This document shows, one piece after another, positions 1 to 6,609 of a stretch of DNA of 11,497 nt. The notes under the pieces are model-generated. The model saw only the letters and a list, made by a program, of their open reading frames with translations. It was not told the origin of the DNA and ran no database searches. The DNA lies in contig CAMVOG010000054.1 of the NCBI GenBank assembly GCA_947169005.1, forward strand, positions 1 to 11,497. Reading direction: 5' to 3'. The first letter of the stretch is position 1. Each line of letters opens with the position of its first letter. This DNA comes from an uncultured Clostridia bacterium (lineage in GTDB: Bacteria > Bacillota > Clostridia > Oscillospirales > Oscillospiraceae). The position numbers and the translations under genes are program-made.

Positions 1-2
1 TG

Positions 3-764
3 GCGGACGTGGCGGCGGTCTGCTATCTGATGGACAAGCTGGGCCTGGAGAGCTTTGCCGCCTCCCCTGTCCATGTGGGCAGCGGCACGGTCAAGGCCGC
101 CCACGGCGTTCTCTCTGTCCCGGCCCCCGCCACGGCGGAGCTGCTGCGGTGCATCCCCATCTACGGCGGCGAAATACAAGGCGAGCTCTGCACCCCCACC
201 GGCGCGGCTCTGCTGCGCTTCTTTGGCCGCAGCTTCGGCCCCATGCCCGCCCTGCGGGCGGAGGCCCTGGGCACCGGCATCGGCAGCCGGGACTTCGGCC
301 GCTGCAACTGCCTCCGGGCCTACCTGGGGGAGAATGGTGCCGCCTCGGACGGCGTGGTGGAGCTGCGCTGCAATCTGGACGACTGCACCGGGGAGGAGCT
401 GGGCTTTGCCCTGGACCGGCTTTTTGAGGCCGGGGCCGTGGACGCCTGGTTCACCCCCATCTACATGAAGAAAAACCGCCCCGCCTGGCTTCTCAGCGCT
501 CTTTGCAAGCCCGAGGACGAGGCGGGGGTCACAGCGGCCCTGTTCCGCCACACCAATACCCTCGGCGTCCGTGCCTCTGATTGCCGCCGCCGCGTCCTCA
601 CCCGTTGGGAGGAGACCCGGAACACCCCCCTCGGCCCCGTCCACTTCAAGCTCTCCGAAGGGGAAGGCGTCAGAAGGGAAAAGCCGGAATTCGACGACCT
701 GCGCCGCATCGCGGAGGAAAAGGGCCTAAGCCTGGGGGAAGTCAAAGGGAGAATTTGCAATTAG
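3..764 (+). CDS. larC: LarC, nickel insertion protein for nickel-pincer cofactor (5'-truncated by window)
   Basis: The reading frame is open from the first full codon, so the gene begins upstream of the window; about 253 residues of a protein normally near 400 residues are seen. LarC inserts nickel into the pyridinium bis-thiocarboxylate mononucleotide to finish the nickel-pincer cofactor of lactate racemase and related LarA enzymes, using CTP, in the cytoplasm. Family marks visible are the opening ADVAAVCYLMDKLG stretch (usual form DSIADIVGAA), IYGGEIQGELCTPTGAALL, the NLDDCTGEELG segment and YMKKNRPAWLL. In lactobacilli larC is split into larC1/larC2 by a programmed frameshift; here the corresponding segments lie in one frame. 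The last codons (GRICN, stop TAG) run into an AT-rich repeat-like sequence. It converges on the carbonic anhydrase gene. No larB, larE or larA is seen in the window. Confidence 0.88.
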   Translation, partial: ADVAAVCYLMDKLGLESFAASPVHVGSGTVKAAHGVLSVPAPATAELLRCIPIYGGEIQGELCTPTGAALLRFFGRSFGPMPALRAEALGTGIGSRDFGRCNCLRAYLGENGAASDGVVELRCNLDDCTGEELGFALDRLFEAGAVDAWFTPIYMKKNRPAWLLSALCKPEDEAGVTAALFRHTNTLGVRASDCRRRVLTRWEETRNTPLGPVHFKLSEGEGVRREKPEFDDLRRIAEEKGLSLGEVKGRICN

Positions 765-792
765 CAATGTGCAATTCTGCTTCAGATAAACG

Positions 793-821
793 AAAAACAC
801 GCCGTTTTGCGGCGTGTTTTT
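793..821. terminator. Bidirectional intrinsic terminator between larC and carbonic anhydrase
   Basis: A perfect 12-bp stem (arms 793-804 and 810-821, loop TTTTG) has five A's at its left foot and five T's at its right foot, so it can act on both strands. It lies 28 bp after larC (+) and 48 bp after the convergent carbonic anhydrase gene (-). Confidence 0.85.
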
Positions 822-847
822 CAATGTCCTGTTACGAAGTACAACCC

Positions 848-873
848 ATTATGCATTATGAATTATGCATTAT
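848..873. repeat. Pair of 12-bp AT-rich direct repeats
   Basis: ATTATGCATTAT occurs at 848-859 and again at 862-873, separated by GA. The second copy contains the stop codon of the carbonic anhydrase gene (870-872). A related A/T-rich stretch with repeated GCAATT motifs lies at 753-779, across the end of larC. The composition differs sharply from the GC-rich genes on both sides, which suggests a short interspersed repeat rather than gene sequence. Confidence 0.6.
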
Positions 874-1454
874 TCAAAGAACGCGACCTTCCCCGTGTGG
901 GTGTCATATTTCGCGCCGAGGATCAGCAGCTCGGGGAGCTCCCGGAGGACCTCGTTTTCCCGCAGGCGCTTGACCGTGTGGCGCACGTTCAGGTCCTCCG
1001 CCAGACGCACCAGCGCGTCCCCGGAAAGACCCTCGTGCCTGGCCTCGTCCACGGAGGGCTCAATCTCCCGCAGAATGTGGGCCAGGTAGCCGTGGACGCC
1101 GCCGTGCTCCTCTACGGTGCTGGCCACGGCCCCGCAGTGGGAGTGGCCCATCACCAGGATGAGCCTGGTGCCCAGGTGCTCCGCCGCGTATTCCGCGGAG
1201 CCGATCTCGTAATCGGAGACTACGTTGCCCGCCGTGCGGATGGTGAAAATCTCGCCCAGGCCGCAGTCGAAGATCAGCTCAGGAGGGACCCGGGAATCCG
1301 AGCAGGTGAGGACCGTGGCAAAGGGATGCTGCCCCTTCTCGTCCAGCTCTGCGATGTCCTGCAGACGGATTGGCTTGTCGTACTGCTCGTGAACGTATTT
1401 TTCGTTTCCGGCCTTCAGCCGCGCCAGCGCCTCAGACGCAGAAATCGGATTCAT
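870..1454 (-). CDS. Beta-class carbonic anhydrase
   Basis: A 194-aa cytoplasmic zinc enzyme that interconverts CO2 and bicarbonate; the length is typical of short bacterial beta carbonic anhydrases. The zinc ligands are visible as Cys51, His104 and Cys107 (motifs CSDSRVPPE and GHSHCGAV), with the Asp53-Arg55 dyad that controls ligand exchange. TIRTAGNVV (71-79) and the EIGSAEYAAEHLG stretch are also family marks. The ATG at 1454 is preceded by GGAGGT eight bases upstream. It is the next gene downstream of the transhydroxylase-like operon on the same strand, but a 190-bp structured spacer separates them, so it is probably its own transcription unit. The final residues (VAFFE) border an AT-rich repeat. 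The class call is firm; the physiological role (bicarbonate for carboxylases, or CO2 handling after a decarboxylation) is inference. Confidence 0.93.
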   Translation of the reverse strand: MNPISASEALARLKAGNEKYVHEQYDKPIRLQDIAELDEKGQHPFATVLTCSDSRVPPELIFDCGLGEIFTIRTAGNVVSDYEIGSAEYAAEHLGTRLILVMGHSHCGAVASTVEEHGGVHGYLAHILREIEPSVDEARHEGLSGDALVRLAEDLNVRHTVKRLRENEVLRELPELLILGAKYDTHTGKVAFFE

Positions 1455-1495
1455 GCTTTCTTACCTCCATATTCAGTCTATAGACAAAGGCAAAT

Positions 1496-1571
1496 GCAAA
1501 AGGAGCCGTTCAGCTTTGCATGGGGGTCTGTGAGGGGGAGGGGACTCCCCCTCACGTTTTGATCCTTTTGC
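1496..1571. repeat. Nested inverted repeats, MITE-like or structured RNA element
   Basis: An outer 9-bp inverted repeat (GCAAAAGGA at 1496-1504, TCCTTTTGC at 1563-1571) encloses a perfect 10-bp G-rich hairpin (GTGAGGGGGA at 1530-1539, TCCCCCTCAC at 1546-1555). A further 7-bp pair, ATGCAAA at 1494-1500 and TTTGCAT at 1515-1521, competes with the outer stem. No coding function is apparent. Confidence 0.6.
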
Positions 1572-1606
1572 TTCTTTGTGCCGACACCATGTCGGCACAA
1601 AGAAGC
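1570..1606. repeat. Perfect 17-bp inverted repeat with 3-nt loop
   Basis: GCTTCTTTGTGCCGACA (1570-1586) is the exact reverse complement of 1590-1606, with loop CCA. No T-run follows it in either direction that would make it a textbook terminator; read on the minus strand it is followed by AAAAGGATC. It shares four bases (1603-1606) with the next hairpin, so the two stems cannot both form completely. Confidence 0.75.
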
Positions 1607-1630
1607 CGCGCCTCGAAAGAAGCGCGGCTT
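1603..1630 (-). terminator. Probable terminator hairpin of the transhydroxylase-like operon
   Basis: AAGCCGCGC (1603-1611) pairs with GCGCGGCTT (1622-1630) around a 10-nt loop, starting 14 bp after the stop codon of the operon's last gene. On the minus strand the stem is followed by CTTTGTG, a poor U-tract, so termination may be weak or may depend on the adjoining 17-bp hairpin. Confidence 0.5.
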
Positions 1631-1644
1631 CCGCGTTGATAGGC

Positions 1645-2514
1645 TTATGCCTTTTCCAGATAGGTGATGCCGACGTAGTGATCGTGCTCGGTGCTCTCGC
1701 CGGTGTACTTCACGGGCTTGAAGCCGTCGAAGCAGATCTCAACGGTGAACTTGGCGTTCTTCGGCAGGCCCTCGACTTCCCAGTCGCCGGCCCAGTTGGT
1801 CTCGGTCTCGCAGGTCTCGCCGGTGGCCTCGTTGGTGAGCTTCACCTTCGCGCCGATGCAAACCTCCTCCAGCTCCTTGGGATAGGCAACGGTGCCCGCC
1901 AGGAAGCGCTTGGGGATGTTCAGATGCACGACGCTGGAGCCCATATCGCCCAGGCACTCAAGCTGCGTGACCTCGTTGGCGGCGATGAGCTTGGAGATGT
2001 TGCTCTCGGGATCGGCCAGGTCGCCGAAGACCAGCGCCTGGTTGGGGCAGGCCTCGACGCAGCGGGGCTCAAAGCCGGGATAATCGGGATCATCCAGCAG
2101 CTCGGCGCACATGGTGCACTTCTGGGGGATGTTCAGCTCCGCGTTCCAATACACGGCGCCCACGGGGCAGGCCTCGGCGATCTGCTTCTGGCCCACGGCC
2201 TTCTCGGGGTCGATGATGACGATACCGTCCTCGCGCTTGTAGGCGGCGCCGTTCTTGGCGGCCTTCACGCAGGCGGGATTGTCGCAGTGGGAGCAGGGGG
2301 TGGGGACCGTGGCGGTCTTCACACGGCGGGGATTGTCGCCGCGCTCCCACTCCACGATGTTCATCCAATACTGGCCGAGCTCAGGCTGAGCCTTGGACAG
2401 GGCGGTATCCCAGCCGCAGTGCTCGTCCTTGCAGGCCATAAAACAGGCATAGCAGGCCATGCAGCGAGCCGAGTTGATGGCGATGCCGGGTTTCTTCATA
2501 GGCTGCTTCAGCAT
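1645..2514 (-). CDS. Iron-sulfur subunit of a transhydroxylase-like molybdenum enzyme (TthS-like)
   Basis: A 289-aa cytoplasmic electron-transfer or structural partner of the large subunit encoded just upstream. Twelve cysteines in ferredoxin-type groups (18, 21, 24, 28; 74, 77, 82, 116; 133, 136, 152, 156) fit three [4Fe-4S] clusters, as in the small subunit of pyrogallol-phloroglucinol transhydroxylase, rather than four as in DmsB/NarH. Shared stretches as I remember that protein are the YKREDGIVIIDPEKA segment and QKCTMCAELLDD. From about residue 205 there is a C-terminal beta-rich domain (KVKLTNEATGE, NWAGDWEVEGLPKNAKFTVEI) resembling carboxypeptidase-regulatory or transthyretin-like folds, also as in TthS. 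The ATG at 2514 is preferred over an upstream in-frame start at 2556 because an AAGGAGG sits ten bases before it. Only two bases separate it from the large-subunit stop, implying coupled translation. It is the last gene of the operon. Confidence 0.9.
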   Translation of the reverse strand: MLKQPMKKPGIAINSARCMACYACFMACKDEHCGWDTALSKAQPELGQYWMNIVEWERGDNPRRVKTATVPTPCSHCDNPACVKAAKNGAAYKREDGIVIIDPEKAVGQKQIAEACPVGAVYWNAELNIPQKCTMCAELLDDPDYPGFEPRCVEACPNQALVFGDLADPESNISKLIAANEVTQLECLGDMGSSVVHLNIPKRFLAGTVAYPKELEEVCIGAKVKLTNEATGETCETETNWAGDWEVEGLPKNAKFTVEICFDGFKPVKYTGESTEHDHYVGITYLEKA

Positions 2515-2516
2515 GA

Positions 2517-5258
2517 TCAGACGGCCTCCTTTTTCATCAGTTGTTCTTTCAGCCACTCTTCGCGCTCACCGAAGAGCAGGTCCGCCTCCATGGAGGTGCG
2601 GATGGGACGCTCGGTCTCAAGCTGCTGCTTGTCGACCTCGTCCAGGATGTGCTCCCAGCCCTGGCCGTAGTTCGGGTCGGCCTCGACCTTCTCCACGTTG
2701 ATGTTGCAGCTGTAGGGGGACATGGCGGGCACGTAGTCGCCGATCAGACGGCCGGGAACCAGCACGTTGATGCTGCCGCCCTTATCCCAGCTCTTGTACT
2801 TGCCGTACTGGATGGGATTGTAGATACCGGAGGAGGTGTAGGCGTGAATGGTCTGTGGCCACAGACGGTAGGTGACGCGGGCCACGCAGAGGCAGGAGCC
2901 GCGGTCATTGAACAGACGCACCACGTCGCCGTCCTTGATGCCCTTCTGGGCGGCCAGATCGGCGTTGATATGGCAGACCAGGTAGGGGTTGCCGTTGATG
3001 ATCACGCGGTTTTTCGGGATCTCCCACAGCCACTTGGCATGCTGCTGGAAGTGGGTGTGATAGTCGAAGCGCGGGTGGGGGGAGATGAGGCCGAAGGGAT
3101 ACTTGTCGGCGGTCAGGCTCTTGAAGCCCTCCCAGGAATCCTGATACTGGGGGATCGGGCGGCGGGCCTCGTCGTCAGGCTCCCAATAGGTGAGGGACTC
3201 GGAGACGAACTCGAACTTGCCGGAGAAGGTGCCCAGCAGGTGCTCCTCCTGGAAGACCTTGTGGTTCATGGTGTCACAGGCGCGGTTCTCGGCAAACCAG
3301 TTGAAGCCGGGGTAACGGTCCCAATTCTCGTACAGGCCGGTCTTGGGATCAATGTCCTCCTTGTTGTTGGACACGGGGATGACATAGTAGCCCTTCTTCT
3401 TGAAGTCCTCCCAGCTCATGGCCTTGGGCAGATCGGAGAACTGCCAGAAGCGCTTGGCCCACTCTTCCTCGGTGCGGCCCTCGGTGAAGCGCTCGCCGAA
3501 GCCGAGGCGGGCAGCCACCTGAGAGAAGATCCAGAAGTCGCTGCGGGAATCCCACAGGGGCTCGATGGCCTTATCCTGGTAAACGATCATCTGCCAGCTG
3601 TTGCCGGACTCGGAGTGAGAGCAGTAGCCGCCCAGACCGGAGGAGCCGACCTCACCGATATCGGTACGCTCGATGTTGGTGCAGGCGGGCAGGATCACGT
3701 CGGCGTGACGGGTCTCGGGAGTGAAGTAGATATCCTGGTTGATAACGAACTCCAGCTCGGGGCTCTTGTACATCTTCGCCCACTTGTTGGTGTCCAGCAT
3801 GGTGCCGAAGAAGGAGCCGCCGTAACGCCAGAAGGCGTGGACCTTGTTGCAGCCGGGGGCGGGGTAGACGTGGCGGGTGAACTCCAGATCGATACCACCG
3901 CCGCAGAAGCCCTCGCCCAGCCACTCATAGTGGCCGTCCAGGATGGCGTCGGGCACGTTGGGCCGATACAGCACCTGGGTCACGGGGTTCACGGGAGCGT
4001 CGTCGCAGACGGGGTACTTGGCGATGGAGGCCAGAGGATCGGAGTAGCCGCCGAACCAGAAGTTGTAGTTCATGGGGCCGCCGCAGGCGGGGCTCCAGAA
4101 GTTGCGGCCGGGCTTGCCCATGCCCTGCATGGCGAAGAGCAGCACGATCAGACGGGCGTACTCCGTGCCGTTGGAGCTGCGGCAGGCACCGCCGAAGCCG
4201 CCGCGCATGCCGGAGCCGCCGGTGGTGACGGTGCTGGCCCAGCGGCGGGCGATGGCCTTGATGTCCATGGCGGGCACGAGGGAGAGCTCCTCAGCCCACT
4301 GGGGGGTCTTGGGGGTGCCGTCGGGGCCGCGGCCCAGGATGTGGTCAGCGAACTCCTGGAAGCGGTGGCCGTGCTGACGGACGTATTCCTTATCGTAGGT
4401 GCCCTCGGTCAGCCACACATAAGCAATGGCCTCGAGGATTGCGGCGTCGGTGCCCATGCGGGGGCCGATCCACTTATCCGCGTGCTTGACGGAGGTGTAG
4501 TTGTTGAAGGGATCGATATAGATGAACTGGATGCCCATCTCCTTCATCCACCAGCGCCAGAGGGCGGATTCCTGGGCGGAGTAGCCGCCGCGGGAGGTGT
4601 CGGGGTCGGTGGACCAGCAGATCATGGTCTCCACGTTCTGCATGGCGCTCTCCAGCATATCGTAGGGCTCGGGACCGCCGAGACGCCAGTAGTAGCCGTA
4701 GGTGTGGGGAGTGCCCCAGTGGAAGCCTTCCCAGGAGTCCGGGTTATCCGCGATGCGGGTGTAGCCCATCATGGAGAAGAAGCGGTTGAAGAGGGAGATC
4801 TTGTAGCCCACAAGGCCCCAGCTGTGGTGGGAGGGGGTGCAGGCGGTGATGGTCTCCTTGCCGTAGGTCTTCTGCAGACGCTTGATCTCGCGGGCCACCA
4901 GGCTCAGGGCCTCGTCCCAGGAGGCTCTGCGGTAGCCGGACTTGCCGCGGTTCTCGGTGTTGCGGTTCTTGCCGTCGGGGGTCTCCACGAAGTCCTCACG
5001 GATCATGGGGTACTTCAGACGGTCATAGGAGTAGGTGCGCTCCTTCTCGCAGTAGCCCAGCAGGGACATGGTGAACTTGCGCTGGGGGGTGTATTCCTTG
5101 CCCCGGGCCTTGATGACCCAGCCGGGGGTATCGTCATCCGTGAAAACGACAGGACGCACACGGCGGATCACACCGTCGATGGTGTGGATCGTCATGGGGC
5201 CGCCCACGCCGATGCTGTGGGAGATGCGCTCCACGGGCTTGTTCATTTTATCAGCCAT
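2517..5258 (-). CDS. Catalytic subunit of a pyrogallol transhydroxylase-like molybdopterin enzyme (TthL-like)
   Basis: A 913-aa member of the DMSO-reductase superfamily, binding Mo or W through two pterin guanine dinucleotides. The closest characterised relative I recognise is Pelobacter acidigallici TthL (about 875 aa), which moves hydroxyl groups between pyrogallol and 1,2,3,5-tetrahydroxybenzene, giving phloroglucinol with no net redox change. Matching segments are TPSHHSWG (141-148), NPDSWEGFHWG (172-182), STDPDTSRGGY (216-226), FAMQGMGKPG (375-384), YGGSFFGTM, LPACTNIERTDI and ISPHPRFDYHTH. Residues equivalent to TthL His144, Asp174, the Mo-ligand Ser175 and Tyr404 are present as His144, Asp174, Ser175 and Tyr405. 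There is no N-terminal cysteine cluster motif and no Tat signal, so the enzyme should be cytoplasmic. The C-terminus extends about 40 residues beyond TthL as a charged helix-like tail. GAGGAGG lies ten bases before the ATG. Family is firm; the true substrate is not. Confidence 0.9.
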   Translation of the reverse strand: MADKMNKPVERISHSIGVGGPMTIHTIDGVIRRVRPVVFTDDDTPGWVIKARGKEYTPQRKFTMSLLGYCEKERTYSYDRLKYPMIREDFVETPDGKNRNTENRGKSGYRRASWDEALSLVAREIKRLQKTYGKETITACTPSHHSWGLVGYKISLFNRFFSMMGYTRIADNPDSWEGFHWGTPHTYGYYWRLGGPEPYDMLESAMQNVETMICWSTDPDTSRGGYSAQESALWRWWMKEMGIQFIYIDPFNNYTSVKHADKWIGPRMGTDAAILEAIAYVWLTEGTYDKEYVRQHGHRFQEFADHILGRGPDGTPKTPQWAEELSLVPAMDIKAIARRWASTVTTGGSGMRGGFGGACRSSNGTEYARLIVLLFAMQGMGKPGRNFWSPACGGPMNYNFWFGGYSDPLASIAKYPVCDDAPVNPVTQVLYRPNVPDAILDGHYEWLGEGFCGGGIDLEFTRHVYPAPGCNKVHAFWRYGGSFFGTMLDTNKWAKMYKSPELEFVINQDIYFTPETRHADVILPACTNIERTDIGEVGSSGLGGYCSHSESGNSWQMIVYQDKAIEPLWDSRSDFWIFSQVAARLGFGERFTEGRTEEEWAKRFWQFSDLPKAMSWEDFKKKGYYVIPVSNNKEDIDPKTGLYENWDRYPGFNWFAENRACDTMNHKVFQEEHLLGTFSGKFEFVSESLTYWEPDDEARRPIPQYQDSWEGFKSLTADKYPFGLISPHPRFDYHTHFQQHAKWLWEIPKNRVIINGNPYLVCHINADLAAQKGIKDGDVVRLFNDRGSCLCVARVTYRLWPQTIHAYTSSGIYNPIQYGKYKSWDKGGSINVLVPGRLIGDYVPAMSPYSCNINVEKVEADPNYGQGWEHILDEVDKQQLETERPIRTSMEADLLFGEREEWLKEQLMKKEAV
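2525..2531 (-). promoter_or_regulatory. Ribosome binding site that fixes the small-subunit start
   Basis: AAGGAGG lies inside the last codons of the large-subunit gene, ten bases before the ATG at 2514. It selects this start over the in-frame one at 2556, which would overlap the large subunit by 40 bp. Confidence 0.85.
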
Positions 5259-5273
5259 AGCGTTTTATCCTCC

Positions 5274-5789
5274 TCAGACGTTTACTTCAACGAGCTGCTT
5301 GGCATAGTCGCTGAAGGGGTCGATCTCGACCATGGTGCCCACATACTTGCCGTCCTTGCGCTCGAAGGCACGCATGTTGAAGTCCTCCATCACGGGGATC
5401 CAGAAGATACGCCCGTCGGGACCCTGGTAATGCTTGCCCAGGTGGAAGCGGTGCTGCAGCATGTCGTTGCCGAAGGCGTCCGTCTTGCGGGCCTCGGCAT
5501 AGTGCAGGTTCAGGAAGCTGGGATTCACGGTGCCGTACTTCTCCCAGCGCATGGGGCCGATATCCTTCCAATCGTCGGTCATGGAGCGCATGGTCTCGAC
5601 GATCACGTCGTAAACGTCCGTGCCGGGCATTCCGCAGCCCTCGAAACATTCGTACCAGACGCGGTACGCGTTCATATGCTCGCTGGGATGGCCCTTGAGC
5701 ATGTCCTTGATGTGCGCCACCAGCTCATCCTTGGTGAACTCATAGTTCTTGTCGGGCAGGCGCAGCAGATATTTCTTTTCCAGATTCAC
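5274..5789 (-). CDS. Unrecognised 171-aa operon protein upstream of the transhydroxylase-like enzyme
   Basis: I do not recognise a family. The protein is soluble-looking, without signal peptide or membrane segment. It is rich in aromatic and charged residues, with an acidic/basic N-terminal region (KNYEFTKDELVAHIKDML) and a centre containing ECFEGCGMPGTDVYDV, RWEKYGTVNPSFLNLHYAEA, and FHLGKHYQGPDGRIFWIPVME. Several His and two close Cys could bind metal or a cofactor, but this is conjecture. The start is taken as GTG at 5789 because AAGGAGGG (5798-5805) stands eight bases before it and overlaps the stop of the preceding gene; a GTG at 5822 would start inside that gene without a Shine-Dalgarno. 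It ends 15 bp before the large subunit, so it is probably co-translated and may be an extra subunit, chaperone or partner enzyme for it. Confidence 0.8.
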   Translation of the reverse strand: MNLEKKYLLRLPDKNYEFTKDELVAHIKDMLKGHPSEHMNAYRVWYECFEGCGMPGTDVYDVIVETMRSMTDDWKDIGPMRWEKYGTVNPSFLNLHYAEARKTDAFGNDMLQHRFHLGKHYQGPDGRIFWIPVMEDFNMRAFERKDGKYVGTMVEIDPFSDYAKQLVEVNV

Positions 5790-5797
5790 GTTCCTAA

Positions 5798-5805
5798 CCC
5801 TCCTT
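5798..5805 (-). promoter_or_regulatory. Ribosome binding site that fixes the GTG start at 5789
   Basis: AAGGAGGG overlaps the TAA stop of the preceding 99-aa gene and is eight bases from the GTG at 5789. This is the reason for choosing that start over the GTG at 5822. Confidence 0.8.
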
Positions 5806-6103
5806 ACTTGTTGTCGGCCCACAGGGCGGCCTTGTCCTCCAACGTGCCGGTGCCGCGGGCCTCGCCGTAACCGTAATTCCAGTCGGTGGGCAGCTCCGCG
5901 GTGGCGGTCAGCGTCAGAGAATCGGGATAGATCAGGATGCCGGTGCCGTAGTGCTTGCAGCGCAGCTTGCAGAAAGCCAGCTTGCGGGCCTCGGCCTCGT
6001 CCTCGGCAATGACCCAGCAGCGGCCGGGAGCCTTGAAGAGGTTTTTCGGCTCGGTGGCCTTCTCCAGCAGCTTGCGGGTGATCTCAAAATAAAACTTTTT
6101 CAT
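5804..6103 (-). CDS. Unrecognised 99-aa operon protein
   Basis: A small soluble protein beginning MKKFYFEITRKLLEKATEPK, with no family I can name. The N-terminal half (FYFEITRKLLEKA, then RCWVIAEDEAEARKLAFCKL) reads as a beta-strand/helix alternation common in small alpha/beta accessory proteins. The phrase WVIAEDEAEARKLA resembles a helix seen in proteins that process or bind a partner, without being diagnostic. Cys29, Cys45 and Cys49 could be a metal site, but spacing gives no known motif. The ATG follows AAGGAGG by seven bases, and that Shine-Dalgarno begins right at the TAA stop of the 154-aa gene. Tight packing suggests translational coupling and roughly stoichiometric production with its neighbours. 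Confidence 0.8.
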   Translation of the reverse strand: MKKFYFEITRKLLEKATEPKNLFKAPGRCWVIAEDEAEARKLAFCKLRCKHYGTGILIYPDSLTLTATAELPTDWNYGYGEARGTGTLEDKAALWADNK

Positions 6104-6115
6104 TCTGAGCCCTCC

Positions 6116-6580
6116 TTAAACCATGCGGGTGTTGGGGATGACCCCGCCCTTGAGCCAGGGATCATACTTGGAGAGGAAGGCCGCGTCGTCGCCTTCCAGG
6201 CCGTACTCAATGAGCTCGGTGGGGTGGACCCACTTGAACTCGTCGTACACGCCGGTCTGGGGCTCGGACTGCCACTTGTTCACAGCCTCATAGTAGCTGT
6301 GCCACAGGGCCTTGGTGTGGGTGTCATGGGTGATGTTGCCGCAGGCGATATGCTCCACGGTACCGTCAGAGGGCATCTTGCGGCCGATCATAGCCAGCTT
6401 ACCCACGACGATCTTCATCCCCAGCTGCTCCCACGCGGCACGCTCGCAGGCCTCGGGGGGGATCTCATTGGTGCGGACCTTGGTGGTGGGGAACTCCCAC
6501 GCGCCGCCGTTCTTCTTGCAGATCAGCACGTCGCCTGTGGGGCCGGCGTGGTGCTGGATCAGCACGGAAACAGTTTTCAT
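6116..6580 (-). CDS. Nudix-fold-like protein with degenerate catalytic box, 154 aa
   Basis: The overall pattern (VSVLIQHHAGPTGDVLICKKNGGAWEFPTTKV, then an E-x7-R helix, then LAMIGRKMP, and late EFKWVHPTEL) is that of a Nudix hydrolase. Such enzymes cleave nucleoside diphosphates linked to another group with a Mg-binding GX5EX7REUXEEXGU box. Fitting that box to residues 33-55 keeps Glu39, Arg47, Glu51 and Gly54. The leading Gly is Thr33, the Glu after Arg is Ala48, and the third Glu is Gln52, so two of the usual metal ligands are missing. It may therefore bind rather than hydrolyse its ligand, or act on another chemistry. The location inside the molybdopterin-enzyme operon raises the possibility of a role with the pterin nucleotide cofactor or substrate; this is inference. 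A possible AAGGAAG lies upstream of the ATG. Confidence 0.6.
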   Translation of the reverse strand: MKTVSVLIQHHAGPTGDVLICKKNGGAWEFPTTKVRTNEIPPEACERAAWEQLGMKIVVGKLAMIGRKMPSDGTVEHIACGNITHDTHTKALWHSYYEAVNKWQSEPQTGVYDEFKWVHPTELIEYGLEGDDAAFLSKYDPWLKGGVIPNTRMV

Positions 6581-6609
6581 TCTCGTCTCACTTCCTTTAA
6601 AATAGGATT

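Noticed and set aside
3..764. Programmed frameshift in larC as described in lactobacilli
   Set aside because: The visible part reads through in one frame with family motifs on both sides of the expected junction.
807..1562. Plus-strand open frame opposite the carbonic anhydrase
   Set aside because: It is antisense to a gene with a complete zinc site and ribosome binding site, and runs through the terminator and the hairpin region.
1576..2670. Plus-strand open frame opposite the iron-sulfur subunit gene
   Set aside because: The opposite strand encodes a protein with 12 properly spaced cluster cysteines; this one has composition typical of an antisense shadow.
2517..5258. Formate dehydrogenase, nitrate reductase or catechol dehydroxylase identity for the large subunit
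   Set aside because: There is no N-terminal cysteine cluster motif, no selenocysteine/cysteine Mo ligand and no Tat signal, while the NPDSW and TPSHH motifs match the transhydroxylase group.
5790..5822. Upstream GTG start (5822) for the 171-aa gene
   Set aside because: It would begin inside the 99-aa gene without a Shine-Dalgarno, whereas AAGGAGGG is placed correctly for the GTG at 5789.
2541..5870. A very long plus-strand open frame (over 1100 codons) opposite the large-subunit operon genes
   Set aside because: It is antisense to well-supported genes, its translation is a low-complexity Gly/Val/Ala/Leu-rich string without any motif, and it arises from the GC-rich third positions of the real genes.
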